In this document: piece after piece, positions 10,863-22,937 of the stretch
Layout: every line of letters starts with the position of its first letter
How positions within the stretch are numbered: the stretch's first letter is position 1
NCBI RefSeq assembly: GCF_000499845.2
Contig: NC_023757.2
Coordinates: 4,312,118 to 4,376,117, forward strand
Length of the DNA: 64,000 bases
From: Phaseolus vulgaris
Lineage: Eukaryota; Streptophyta; Magnoliopsida; Fabales; Fabaceae
Direction: 5' to 3'
Position numbers and translations under genes: made by a program
Notes under the pieces: model-generated
Databases searched by the model: none
What the model was told of the DNA's origin: nothing
The model's input: only the letters and a program-made list of their open reading frames with translations

Positions 10863-12672
10863 ATTTTTAAACCTCAAATGTATTAGAAAGTCTTTTTCTT
10901 TCCTCCTCTGCTTTCTTTCTAAAAATCCAAGTCCATCCTTCATGAGATTGACTATCAAACTGACTAAAGTAGAGTAAAGTTGTCGATTAGAACTTTGATT
11001 AGTGTAAGTTCTTTTCTGCTCCTTTTTTCTTTAAGTTAATTTTGAGTTTTCATGTGTACCTCCTTAAACGTGTTTTGCATGTGGTTTTTGTGACTTTAGA
11101 ATTAGTCTATATTAGTTTAGGATCTTACTGATATGTCCAGACATTGATCAGAATTTTGTGGTGCAAGTTAGGTTATCTCTGCTTTCTTTTGAAGTTCGAG
11201 CTTTTTGTGAGTAGTCATACTTCTAATCAAGTCAAAGAAGTTAGTTTTATCGTAGAACTCAAGGTTAGAGGGTTTGGATGTAAAGATGACGTGGTTACAA
11301 GTTCCAAATTTCTCTTGTAAGCTTTGTTTGATGAGTGAAATAGATGTTGATTGATAAAAATTGTTTGAAGTTTAACCAATTGGAAAAGTAGTTCATTGTT
11401 TGTGATTGATTGAGTTGAATTTTGAAGTTTAATTTCTTGGAATTATTTATTGAATTGTGATTTCAATGAGAATACATGTTATATTTGAGCACTTTAAAAC
11501 CATACAAGTCTTTTGGTTATAAAATTGTAAAATTTCATATTGATGATGAGTAAAAAAATTAAAAATTGTTTTAGGATTTTGTTGACTGGCTGAAAGAGAC
11601 AAAATTATGATATTTTTGTTTAAGTAAAAGATTTTAGCTCAAGCGAAGGAATCTTTTTCTCAAGCGAAAATTGTATTGCAATTGAACCTAGACCTAGTCT
11701 CGGCCTTATTTTCGCTCGAGCGAAGCAATTTTCTTTCATGCACAAGCCATTTTAGCTCAAGCTAAAAAAATAAAAATAAAAATTTTATTTTTAAAAGGTT
11801 GTTTATTGCTTTAATTATATGTAAATTTTAATTTTATATGTATTTGAAACATTGATTTTATGTGATTTTTTATATATTTTCTAATTGTTTTAACAATCCA
11901 AATTTTTGTGTGATTAAATTGTATATTGATGTGTGATATAAAATATGAATCGTGTAGAAATGTGATCAAGACAGTATTTTCATAAGAAAAAAAAATATCG
12001 TTTTGAGATTGTTAAGATGTGCATTGATTAGGAATTCGTCTAAAAGGAGTTATCTTGACTCTACTAGTATATTGAAATCATCTAGATGACGATTATCATG
12101 TGGTGAAAGTCGAAGGAGGGTTATATAATTGAGTTTGTGATTTGAAAAATAATTGATCTGGAAGGCCATATGGATTAATCATGTCATATAGGTGATTTGA
12201 TTCATATGCTCATGTAGCAATGTGGAGAGATATCACAACAAGAGTAGTATGTCAGGTGCAAATCTCTTAGTCTAAATCAATATTTGGATGTACATTCAAA
12301 TGTCCATGTATGTATGTTAGTGGATTTCTGACATGAGTAGTATTGAATATGAGTTATTTGCAGACACATTTGATTGTTTAGCATAGTGTAATGGATGAAG
12401 TGCGATGATTCATATGTTTGTAATTGTATTTCCTGAAATATGAAATTATATTGAAAATATTTTAAAAATCTCTAGCTTACCCGACTTTGTTTAAAAATAT
12501 GTAATGATTGTGTGTTACATGAAAACATATGATGTTGCAAGTGATAGAACTTCACATTGAGTAAGTGTACTTTATCTTTTTCTTTTGATATTTTATTTTG
12601 GTATATGTATATATTTTTAAATCCCTACTAAAAGAGATATCTATTTGTAATATTATTTAATAATAATGTGAA

Positions 12673-12708
<36 letters not shown>

Positions 12709-14053
12709 GTTATCTAAACCATCATATTTTTATCTTATTATATTCTTATCTATTCTATTTTACTTTCTTATCATATCATATTAACTTTAACAATTAAGTT
12801 AAATTTATGGTGCTGCAATTTATTTATTTTATAACAAATATTTTTTACTTTGAAGAAGGTGTTCTTTTGAGAATGAATATATTTATATCATATAAACATA
12901 TAAAATCACAACATTTCTATAATAATATATATTGAAATTTTTCCTTTTTCAAGTATATGTATTTTTTTTTATTCTTAAATATATTTAAAAGTTATAATAT
13001 TTTAAATGAATAGATAATCTTGTGTATTTAAAGCAACAACAAAACAACATAGGTAGTTATCCACTAAAAATAACTACACCTTTTAATTATTCCACCATAT
13101 GTTATGTTTTTTCTTTTCTTTTAGGCAAATTTGTAATCTACATTGTTCCTTCAAGGTTACTTTCATTTAAATTATTTAAATTATGAATTACACACATTAA
13201 ACATTTTGATTAAATATTTTTAATAAAATTTACCATATATAGTAAAAAACATTGATCTCTTTATATTGTCATTGATAAATAATTTTAAAATATTCATAAA
13301 CTTATAAATACCTATATACTTTTTTCCTCTTTTGTGCATACTATGTTAGAAAAAAAACTAATACCTCTAGTCAAAAGTTTTGTCTACAGAACCTAATAAA
13401 ACCCATAAATAATTCTAACTTTTATTATTCCAGCCTTTGAAAATCTAGTCCAAATTATAGACACGTGAGGGTGCGAAATTCAAAAAATTAAATACATTAT
13501 TTCACAATAAGACATTAAAAATGTGCAAGTAGTTAATTTGTTTAATCATTTACACATTGCTAATTGAGATTTTTAAATTTGAAATCATTATTTTCTTTAA
13601 TTCTTTATATACTTAGATAAAAAAAATGTTTCTCTGAAATCAACTAATCTAAACGCATGCTGAACTTTTATGTAATAAATTTATCAGTCAGAAATATAAT
13701 CATACTCTTTTTTTTTCACATTGTTGAAATAGAAATATTAATATTTTATTTTTAAAATTAGGATCCCTGTTACACCTCCACTTCAGGGGGAAAAAACCAT
13801 ATTTTATATATTTTTTCATTTTTTTTCTGGAGGAAAAACATGCATTAAAAAACAAGTGATATATTATTTTTATTTAAAATTTACAATCTTTAGAATTCAT
13901 ATCAAAGTGACAGAAATTGAAGAATGTGGATATCATGTAAAATTTTTAATTTTTTAATCTATGTATATACATATAAATATTTAGTAATTTGATTTCCTTA
14001 AAAGTTATCCGATCAATTTAAAATTTAATATTTAAAATTACTATTTTTTTCTT

Positions 14054-14093
<40 letters not shown>

Positions 14094-15700
14094 TAAAGAA
14101 AAGGAAAATCAAGTTGCTTTTAAATAATTTTAAAAGATATTCTATTTCAAATCCTTTATTTTCTCTTAATATGATGTTTTTAATAATTAACTCCTTAACT
14201 GATAGTAAAAAAAAAAAAGATAAAAATAATGGTAATGTTTAGAGTTATTCTAAAAATAATTTGATTCTTTTATTTATTTATATATATACATATATTTATT
14301 TTTTACTTTAATAATGTAATTTTAGCATAATGAGATTGGAACATTTGTGAATAAAAAAAAAGGAGATTTAAAAAAAATAAACATTCCTATCTTTGTGTCC
14401 TCTACTAAAGGACTTGTATTATTGGGTATGTGTAAAAGTCTTACATGATTGAATTCAAGAATTTTTATATATACATTCTCTTTTAATTTACTCAAATCCT
14501 TTTCGAAAACAAAATTGTGATAGGAAAATAAAACTTCAAAAAAAAAAAAAAAACTTCAAATACAATAACTATCTTCAAAATATTATCTAAAAAATTTAAA
14601 ATCAAAACACTCTTTAAATATATTGTATAAAATTTATAGTTGGAACTTTGAAGTACCTCACAAAATAGGTAAAAATTAATAAATTTCATATGTATATTAT
14701 CATTATTATTTTGCTTATTATTTTGCTTGAAGTTAGGATTTAAATCCAAAATCATATATATAGATATAAAAATCTTTTATTTCTTTCATACAAAATAATC
14801 TCATCTTATTTCTTTTTTCAGAATAAACCATATCTTATGCATTTGTTATTTTGGTTTTATGAGGGGTTTCTTCTAATTTACCAAGTAAAACCCTAGACAT
14901 TGAAAGCATATATGTTTATGAATTATTTTTGACATTGCTTTTTGAAAAAGGGGAAAGTGTGTTAATTGTTATGGTAGTGGTGATGGACATGAAATTGAAA
15001 ATGGAAAAGCATGCTTTCTAACAGTGTAAAGGATGAACTCAGCCACCAAAATACCCACTCCCATGTGCCACCTTGCTCCAACTTTTCATTTATTCTTAAT
15101 TATACTTATAATATCATTATTCATTATTACTTATTTCTATCTAATTCATTCTAACTACTACTTCAATCTCTCATACAATCCATGTAGGACAACAATTTAC
15201 ATTTAATTAACATTATTAGAGTATTCAAAATGCATTGTTACTTGAATGTTTTAATTTTGTATGATTACAATTAAGAATTTAAGTTTTAATTTTTCTAATT
15301 AAGACACAAATTGAAATAATTAAACAAAAAGTAATTTAACTCATTTTTTATTTATTTAGAAAGCATAGTGATGAGCATATATTTATTCACATTCACTAGT
15401 CTTATTTATAGATTATTGGACTATAATAATAAATAAATTTGTTGTTTTAATTAATATTCATATAATTGGATTTATTTGGGCATTAACTATTATTTTTTGT
15501 AATTTTGTGTTTTTAGGGTAAATGATATGAAGTTGTCTACCTTTGTGAATAAGCCAAATATGCAAAAATCAAAGTTCCTTCTTTGAATCACATAGCCAAA
15601 CTCCTTTAAAAAAAAAAAACTCAACTCACACACTTCTCATTTAACAAGTAAATAGTATTAAATATTTTTTAATTGATATATATTAGATTCATTTTCTAGT
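10863..15700. other. Long intergenic stretch, no gene found
   Basis: Contains (TA)n runs at about 12675-12704 and 14061-14090, and a short region at 11630-11770 with CTCAAGCGAA/CGCTCGAGCGAA words. These words recur near 22800-22910 and are typical of decayed LTR-element flanks. A minus-strand open frame at 14492-14755 is low complexity (K/N/I/F) and was not accepted. Otherwise AT-rich and featureless. Confidence 0.5.
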
Positions 15701-15704
15701 TCTT

Positions 15705-16045
15705 TAGTCCATTATAAAAAAAATTTACTAAATAAAAATTATTTAAAAAATAATTATTATATTAACTAAATTAAATATTATTTTAGATATTAAAAAATTA
15801 TTGATGTCTAAAGTAGTTTATACTATTCATAAAAAAATTTATAAACTAGTTTTAAATTAATTTTTAAAATTTAAATTAATTAGTAACTAAAATTTTGATA
15901 ATTTTATATAATTTAAAAATAAATTTAAAATTTTTATTAATAATGAAAATTATTTTAGATATTACTAATTTTTTAGTCTTTAAATAACTAATTATTTAAA
16001 AAAAATAAAATTTATTTAATAATTTTTTTAGTGTTAAACTTTTCT
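15705..16045. mobile_element. Degraded foldback MITE of the same family
   Basis: Carries the family words TTAGATATTAAAAAATTATTGATG, TTAATTAGTAACTAAAATTTTGATA and an inverted right half ending AATTTTTTTAGTG. More diverged than the other copies; the left terminus is not clear. Confidence 0.4.
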
Positions 16046-17607
16046 TGGGATTAATTTTATGATTTCTTCGAAATAATTACTTGATTAGTTGGTCCAATTT
16101 TTAAATAAAAAATAATATATCACATTGTATTGATAAAATAATTTATATACTAAAAGTTTAAAAACTTATAACACGTGTATGAAAAAACACATGTATCATT
16201 AAATGATTCCATAAATTAAGTGGCTCCATATATACTATAAGTTGGTGAAGCATTGCTCATGCAATGACATCAATATTTTTGGCCATATGTGTTGTGTGAA
16301 TGTTGTTAGGTGGATCGTGTCTATGTTTAAACCACAAACATGTGGTGCCCATTTTAATTAGATATTATGCTCATTTACCATTAAAATATTTTTTTTTCTA
16401 AGTTACTTGGAAGCACAAACTTATTCACCAAAACCATTTTTCTACAACATTTTTAATCAAATTTTACCTTCTAAAACTAAATGCCTATTTTCCAAATTCA
16501 TTTTTCAAAGATATGAAAAATCCCTAAAAGGGTTTAATAGGTGATCTTTAAAAATGTTATTCAAATAAGGCACAATTTTTTAGGTTTTATGAAGGGCCAT
16601 AAATTATTCTATAACTCATGTTAAATGTTATAATGTTAGAATATTGTCATTCTATAAAATAAGAAATATTTTGTTATAAATGTCAAAATTTAAGAAATAA
16701 TTAGTATACATAAATTTTGGATGAAAAATGTTGGCAATAAACTTTATGTTGACTAAAATTTATTGAAATTACAATAAATTATATACTAGATCTCATATCT
16801 TATTTAATGATTTTTATTTTTTGATTTTGAAATTTTTAGAAAACTTTAACCCATAAAAGAAATGTGTCTAACATAGTATTAAATCATCTCACACTTTTTT
16901 CATTTTGAACAAGAACATAGTATTTATCAACTTTTTTTTTTCTTACCAAAGTACCTTTTTGATACAAGTTTATCTAAATTGGGTAAATAACTAGATACGA
17001 GAGATAGTTACATATTTTAACCAATTAGATAACCTTGTTATGATTTACTAACTTTTCCTTTGAATATTTAACTCATTTGCCTAAAATTACTTAAGATTTA
17101 AATTCAATATTACGGATTAAACTAAAAACAATTTCACTTCATTTGATTCATGTCTTCTTCATGTTAACTTTTATTTATTGTGTTTGATTTTTATTATTTT
17201 ATATGTATTTTAATTTTTTTTTCTTAATTTATATAGTGTTTGATTTTTAGTATTTTATATGTATTTTAATTTTGTCTTAATTTATATAGAATTTGATTTT
17301 TACTAGTTTGTATGTTTGTTTAATTTATCTTATGATATTTTATTTTTATTGTTTTGTGTGTGTAACGACTCTATAAATTAAAAGTATTATCATATGTACA
17401 AAAATTAGTTTGTATTGAAAAATAATAACTCACATGTTATATATAACATATATACATTATAAAAGGAATTGTTACTAGTACGAGATTCTATTTCAAAGAT
17501 ATAAAAGCATACATATATGTATAGAGCTACTAATCATCTTCTAGTATCATCCCTATTACCTATTAAAACATTTGCTCACTTAAGAGAAAATGTTCAAACA
17601 AGAAATC
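16046..17607. other. Intergenic, no gene seen
   Basis: AT-rich. A short internal duplication GTTTGATTTTTA(G/T)TATTTTATATGTATTTTAATTTT is present near 17185-17275. Nothing else to report. Confidence 0.45.
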
Positions 17608-18135
17608 CTCCAATGGAGGAAACCTCCATTTTTTTATCTCAAAAGCAAGTTTCTCATCCCTAATACATTACCAAATAATCAAACACACTTAGGAATCCAA
17701 AGCAATACAAAAATAGTAAGATCTTACTAAAAATAATAATTTACAATCATTACAACAAAGATATATTATACATCTTAGTTATTATCTTTTGAATAACAAC
17801 TCTCCGAACTTGGATTCTATTGCTTCCTTGTCACAAGCAGAGAACCCAAATCTTAGCTCTTTTTTTTTATATCTTAGAATCTTGAACAATATTACCCCAT
17901 GAACAAAATCCAATTAGAAAAAACCTCAACAAACATAAACCCTCAAGAAATTCTTAAAAATAAATAGACTTAGACTTTCCCATTGAAAAAGTTGACCGGG
18001 TAAAACTCTATTTTTCTTTGTTACATTCCTATTGCTTCTTTAAGATCTACAAAATTGATAGAGTTTCAATATGATTATCTTAGAAAAAACTCAGAGATAA
18101 TGGTGGTAGAAAGAGAAAAGTTTTGTGAAAATGAA
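17608..18135. repeat. Left copy of a 0.5-kb direct repeat flanking the Tat element
   Basis: Shares an ordered series of words with 22938-23435 in the same orientation: TGGAGGAAA(C/T)CTCCATTTTT, AGCAAGTTTC, AATTTACAATCAT(T/C)ACAACAAA, ATTACCCCATGAACA, TTCTTAAAAATAAATAG and GATTATCTTA. Divergence is high, so this is an old LTR pair or a dispersed repeat pair. Confidence 0.55.
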
Positions 18136-18640
18136 GTACTCAACTATTCTATTTATAGATTTCAAGAAGTAGTTGAATAATAATATAGTTTTCTATCTTA
18201 TATTATTTTCACAATGTTACAATCTCCCCAACATTAAGAACTTTTGTTCAGAAAATTGACTTACCAACAAATAAGTAAGGATAAAATTTTCTCATTTAAT
18301 CCTCCAACTCCTATGTGAAGTCACCACTTGTCTCGATCTACATTACCTTCACCATACTAATCGTTATGTCTTAAAGTTGTTTTATCTGATAATCAACTAT
18401 CTTTACTAGTTTGATTTCCACATACATATCTTCTCTTAATCTACACATCATCTAACTTTATGATTGATCATGCATATATTTCCTTAATTGAGATACATGA
18501 AATGCATTGTGTAGATTTGGCAAATGAGGTGGTAAAGTCAACTCATAAGCTATTGTTGAAGATTTTGTTAATGTTAAGTGTAAGTAGTAAGGGCGCATTT
18601 CACAATGATAAACAAAATATACCTTTTTTAAGGGTTGGGA
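18136..18640. other. Intergenic between old repeat and Tat element
   Basis: TATTTATAG near 18150 may be a decayed promoter of the preceding LTR-like repeat. A plus-strand open frame at 18460-18645 has no recognisable content. Confidence 0.4.
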
Positions 18641-19089
18641 ATTGAATACGAAATAAAGTCTTTCTCACTTTTAGATAAAACTATAAGGTACGCAGTTCTT
18701 GAGACTAGAACTCTGATACACATTTCTGTTTTCTTTGCCCCAGTATTGACTTGAGCGTCGGAGTGCAAACAGCCTCTAGGGCGCCCCTTTATCTTTGCAG
18801 GTGCAGAGTGTTTTGATCGAAGGAAAGCACAAACCAAGGCAGAGAGAGAATTGGGCGTGTGATCGTCGTTAGGCGCACGAGGGCAATCAAGTCAACTGGC
18901 AGGAACATTTTGCGCTCACCATGGGGCACGATTAAAATTTTTGTCTCATTCACAAGTACAGAGCGAAGATCCATCAATATGAGAAACACGAGGCAAGGAT
19001 TTGTCGCACCGAACGGAGGCGAAAGCGTCATCATGCAACAGATCATGGAGACGATGCGCGCCCTTTAGGAAACGATGGCGGTATAAAAA

Positions 19090-19992
19090 ATGGATCAAGA
19101 ACGTATACAGGTTGATTTGGCTGCGTCGCAAGCCAGAAAGGAAGACTTGCGTAGGACTAACGAGGAACTGCACAAGAATTTGCAGCAGGCAGGGAAACGT
19201 GTGGTGGATGAACAAGCACCGCCCACACCACCCAAGGCTTTCTCAATGCCGTTTTCGCAGTCAATCCTGGACGTCGTGATACCCGCCACATTCGTAGGTC
19301 CTAAGGCCACCTTTATAGGTGTAGCGGACCTAGAGGCTCATCTCAGGGCCTTCCACACACAGATGATTATGACTGGGGGCTCTGATGCAGTGCATTGCAA
19401 GCTGTACATGAGCACACTAACAGGCACAACGTTAGATTGGTTCGTCAGCCTCCCTAACGGGCATGTGACGACGTTCGCGCAGTTTTTTACGTTGTTCAGG
19501 GAGCAATACATAGCCAATCGGGCTCCTCCGCCAGTCTTTTACGATCTTTTCGACGTAAGGAAGTACTAAGGTGAGTCCTTGAAGGACTACCTCAACCGAT
19601 TCGAGACACAGGTGGTGAGGCTGCATACCAAGGATGAGGACATGATGATGCACGCATTCAGAAAGGGAATCATGTCGGGACCCTTTAGCGAGTCACTCAC
19701 CAAGAGCCGCCCCAAGACTTTCAGTGAGATCAGGCGTCGAGCGGTAGCCCATATCATCGCAGAGGTGGAACTCACCGAGAAACGCAACAACATTGTCCCC
19801 ATTCGTCCGCGAGGGCCAAGTCAACCTCAGCATCTGAGGGTACATAAGGCAACGACGGAGAAGATGGCCTCAGCGAAGCAGAAACCCTATGAGCATAGGA
19901 AGGCTCAAACCAGGGGGCGTGCGAGGGAGGATAGGCCCCCAAGACACAACTTCCTGGTGGAATTGAAGAAGCTGATCATTGTCCCAACATAG
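19090..19992 (+). pseudogene. Tat-type retrotransposon gag, interrupted by a stop
   Basis: The frame from ATG 19090 has a helical/coiled-coil N-terminus, then the Tat gag core: LDVVIPATF, DLEAHLRAF, LTGTTLDWFVSLPNG, ESLKDYLNRF and GPFSESL in the expected order. An in-frame TAA at 19567-19569, just before GESLKDY, splits it, and the same frame continues to a stop at 19990-19992. In an intact element gag forms the particle that packages element RNA. The single stop and intact frame suggest fairly recent loss of function or readthrough. Confidence 0.75.
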
Positions 19993-20053
19993 CGGAGAGA
20001 CTGAAGATGCTCGCGAACACTGACAAGAGGTTGGGGCCTAACTAGAACGCTTG

Positions 20054-20633
20054 GTGCGAGTTCCACCAAGCGTATGGTCATCCCATACGTAACTGCTTGG
20101 CACTCGAACACCAGTTGAACGAACTGGTGAAGAATGACTTCCTGAAGGACTACTTGCTGGAGTCACAGGGAACCCAGACGTTGGCAGCGCCAAGAGGTAA
20201 TCAGGGGCACGAGATGCCCGTTCATGGTGAAATTCACACCATTTCGGAAGGTTTGTCAGGCGGAGGATGCACCGCTTCTCAGCGAAACAAGTATGCACGA
20301 GCGGTGATGACGGTAGAGGCGGACCAGGCCCTTGACATCGACCTCGTCTTCGTCAAGGTCGACCTCCGAAATTTCGTCCCCCACGACAGTGATCCAGTGG
20401 TGATCTCAGTAGTGACTGGAGGGAGGAAGGTGCATCGAGTCCTGGTGGACCAGAGAAGCTCGATAGACGTGATGTACTGGTCGAATTTCAACAAGTTGCA
20501 GTTGTCTCTTGACCAATTGAGGCCTTACACCAGCTTTTTGTATGGATTTGTTGGAGACCATGTGGAAGTGCGTGGGCACCTAGAGCTGAGTACCACCTCA
20601 CAAATGGGGTCGCCTCCCGCACAGAGGTCATAG
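20054..20633 (+). pseudogene. Tat gag zinc knuckle plus aspartic protease, mutated
   Basis: The zinc knuckle reads CEFHQAYGHPIRNC from about 20057 (C-x2-H-x4-H-x4-C). A retropepsin-like domain follows: VVISVVTGGRKVHRVLVDQR, then SSIDVMYW and LYGFVGDHVEVRGHLEL. The motif after the catalytic Asp normally has Gly (D-x-G-S-S); here it is D-Q-R-S-S, so the active-site triad is broken. The frame ends at 20631-20633, before any reverse transcriptase. Confidence 0.7.
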
Positions 20634-20699
20634 CACGCACTTGGAATATACATCTTGAATATTGTTCATAAGAGGGCCAAAGTTTAGGCATTGAGCAAA

Positions 20700-21741
20700 T
20701 TAGTTTCTGGGCATGAGCTGCCCATCAACGACCCGTTTGGGCACGGCAAAGGGGGAGATGTCCAACTCAGGGTGCACACAGGAAATTTGAGCAAGAGCAT
20801 CTTCAAACCCTACTCCGTAGGCATTAGAGGCATCCTCGATGAGCTTCGCTTCAGTCTTGCTAAATTGCTCAACCTTTTCGGCAAGTTCGCCTTCTACACG
20901 ACCAAGCTGGACTTCTTGATGGGTGACCCTTTCTTCCAGCTTGGCCATCTTGGCCTTGATCCCCTCAGCTTCCTCCTCCAGTTCGATGACCCTATTGCGC
21001 ATAGGCAGAATTTTCGCCTCCGGCTGAAGGTTCTCCTGAACCTTGTCGAAGAGCCACTTCTTGGTAACCTTCTCTGATATGCGAAGACAACTCAACTCTT
21101 AGGTCAAGGTAGTTTCACGATCGGCAAAGGTCTGGGCTTGGTGAGCAAGTTCTTCCCTCGTCCTCACCTCCACCTGGCTCACAAAGGCAAGGGAGTTGAC
21201 GAGGAACTCCCCAAGGCCTTGGCCCATGCGCTCCTTCAACCAGTCCCAACCCAAGGCCTTCACTGCCTCCTTCTCTTGGAAGCTCTTGAGGGCATGTTGG
21301 AGAATAGGGGGAAGCTTAGGAGCGGGCGACACTTGGTCACCCCCAGGAGCGCTCTCCCCACCGCCTTCGAGCGCGAGGAGTTCGCGGGAAGAGGAGGCGC
21401 TGGGGGGTTGGTCCCTGAATGATGGGGGACAGCCATCGATAGCAAAATGTGAGGTCGTCGCTACGACAACCTATTTCCTTTTGAAGACGATGCCCTCCAC
21501 AGTGTCCTCGTCATCAGAATCGATCGCCACCATCCCTTTATTCTTGTCAGCGGGAGGGTGGATTGGGCAAGTCTTGGGCAGCAGGAAGAGAAACAGTGGG
21601 GGCTGAGCCACCTGCACCATCAAGGGTCGTTTGGCGGTGATCGATCACCTCAGTCAGTCTGTTACTTTTCTCCTCATTGAGCACCATACCTGCACCAAGA
21701 CAAACATGAGAAATGATCCTACAGAGTGACAGTAGGCACAA
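20700..21741 (-). pseudogene. Antisense coiled-coil ORF of the Tat element, frameshifted
   Basis: On the strand opposite gag, 21095 to 20700 encodes a heptad-rich, E/K/L-rich coiled coil. It ends GFEDALAQISCVHPELDISP...RVVDGQL, a tail I associate with retroelement-linked coiled-coil proteins common in legume genomes. Upstream parts lie at 21332-21099 (KALGWDWLKERMGQGLGEFL...REELAHQAQTF) and 21741-21547 (MVLNEEKSNRLTEVIDHRQ), in other frames or past stops. Tat-lineage elements are known to carry an extra ORF, sometimes antisense. Its role is unknown. Confidence 0.55.
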
Positions 21742-21809
21742 GAGTCACAGTATGCAAGGGGTAAACTAGAGAATGCACAAGCATGAAAAGCTTATTCTGG
21801 TTGAGAAGT

Positions 21810-22253
21810 TTATTGGAAGGGGTTGCATTCTATTTTTTTTGAGGACGTAGTACTTATAAAAATATAAGTATTACCGGAAGGGGAATCAAAATCCAGGGGT
21901 TTCCCTTTTCCATTAACAAAATTACTCAAATTAAAATATTCACTATTAGGAGTATTTCCTTGAAGCCCTGCTTTAAAATCATGAACAAAAATTTCTTCAT
22001 AAGGTCTCGTATCATAGCGATACACAAGCTCACGAATATCTTGATTGTCTGGTCTAATTTTTCTATACTTAATTTTGAAATTATTTGCAGTAAGGTTAAC
22101 TCGTTCTATCTTATCTAATAAAACATTCGCTTCATCCAAATCTATTTTTTCTACAGGTTTTGAAAACTTTGCCACGCACCCTCTACCTTTGTCACTTACG
22201 GAAATCAACATTTTTTTAGGAAAAAAGAAGACCACGAACCTAGAAACGGCCAA
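21810..22253 (-). pseudogene. ADP-ribosyltransferase-like (pertussis/scabin-type) gene fragment
   Basis: The minus-strand frame has an ATG at 22209-22211 (133 codons to the TAA at 21810-21812). It is also open upstream to a splice-acceptor-like TTTCTAG|G near 22240. Seen directly: VYRYDTRP, then EEIF and, about 40 residues later, FISTTSS. In the R-S-E class of toxin-type ADP-ribosyltransferases these correspond to the NAD-binding Arg region and the Ser-Thr-Ser strand, with matching order and spacing. The frame drifts and stops nine residues after STT, just where Tat element sequence resumes, so the segment that should carry the catalytic Glu is missing and the product should be inactive. Composition (AT-rich, K/N/D-rich protein) differs from the GC-rich element around it. 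Class assignment is from motif memory, not a search. Confidence 0.55.
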
Positions 22254-22367
22254 GTAAGATTGTGGCAGTAATAATAATAGTAATAATAATAAAACATTTT
22301 TACAGGGGTAATATTTTATTAAAAAAGATTATGTTTGATTCAAAGTTGGAAGTGTGAATTAATTAAT

Positions 22368-22600
22368 TTAAAAAAAGTGAAAAAGAGAGAAAAATATTTG
22401 TTGTTGGATTAGGTAAGATTTGATTTGAGCAGGTGGCTTTGTGTATTCTGGCATTGGCATTGACACTGGCACCGACACCCTGCTGTTGCTCTGATTATTG
22501 CAGGCACACTGGTACGATCCTGTGTGGATGTTGAGGCTTGAGTAATGTTGATTCACTTGATACACAATTTGTTGTCGTGCTGGTAATCTTTGAATTCTTT
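22368..22600 (-). pseudogene. Short Cys/Pro-containing frame, possible upstream exon of the ADP-RT-like fragment
   Basis: On the minus strand a frame runs about 70 codons through QQIVYQVNQHYSSLNIHTG, SYQCACNNQSNS and VSVPVSMPMPEYTKPP before low-complexity sequence and a stop. It sits 120-300 bases upstream of the ADP-RT-like frame on the same strand, inside the same foreign insert. It could be an earlier exon of that gene, or unrelated. I do not recognise a domain, and no convincing GT donor joining the two was found. Confidence 0.3.
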
Positions 22601-22937
22601 AAAGCTCTTCTTCTCCCATGCGCGTGCTCCGCCGGTCGGCGAGGGTACCTGCGATTGCACTTCGACGCTCAAGTCAGTGCTAGTGATTAGTCTGTTCTCT
22701 TAGGATATCAAAAACGTCTAGGGTGAGTAATAATTCAAAACATTATAATTTTATTTATAATAAAAAAATTTATTGCCTTGGTAACACAAGCATTGCCAAC
22801 ATCTTTTACTTGAGCAAAAACTTATTCGCTTGAGCAAAAAACTCTTAACTTCAGCGAAAATATCACTACCTTGGGTCACATAAGCATCAATTTTTGCTTA
22901 AGTGAAAACTATTCATTTGGGCAAGAATGATATACAT

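Larger units (their letters stand above)
18640..22735 (+). mobile_element. Tat-type Ty3/gypsy retroelement, defective, with foreign insert
   Basis: Base composition switches to GC-rich at about 18650. The left end carries TTGACTTGAGCGTCGGAGTGC (about 18748) and a leader CATTTTGCGCTCACCATGGGGC (about 18907), resembling leaders of Tat/Ogre-type elements. Then come gag (19090-19992), a zinc knuckle and protease (20054-20633), an antisense coiled-coil ORF (20700-21741, minus), foreign sequence (about 21800-22605), and again element-type sequence with CGACGCTCAAGTCAGTG (about 22660). Reverse transcriptase, RNase H and integrase are absent. The element is non-autonomous by deletion. Confidence 0.7.

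Noticed and set aside
14492..14755. Minus-strand 87-codon frame
   Set aside because: Low-complexity K/N/I/F composition from AT-rich DNA; no supporting signals.
19001..19310. Other-frame reading frames over Tat gag
   Set aside because: Shadows of gag in GC-rich element DNA; only the 19090 frame shows the gag motif order.
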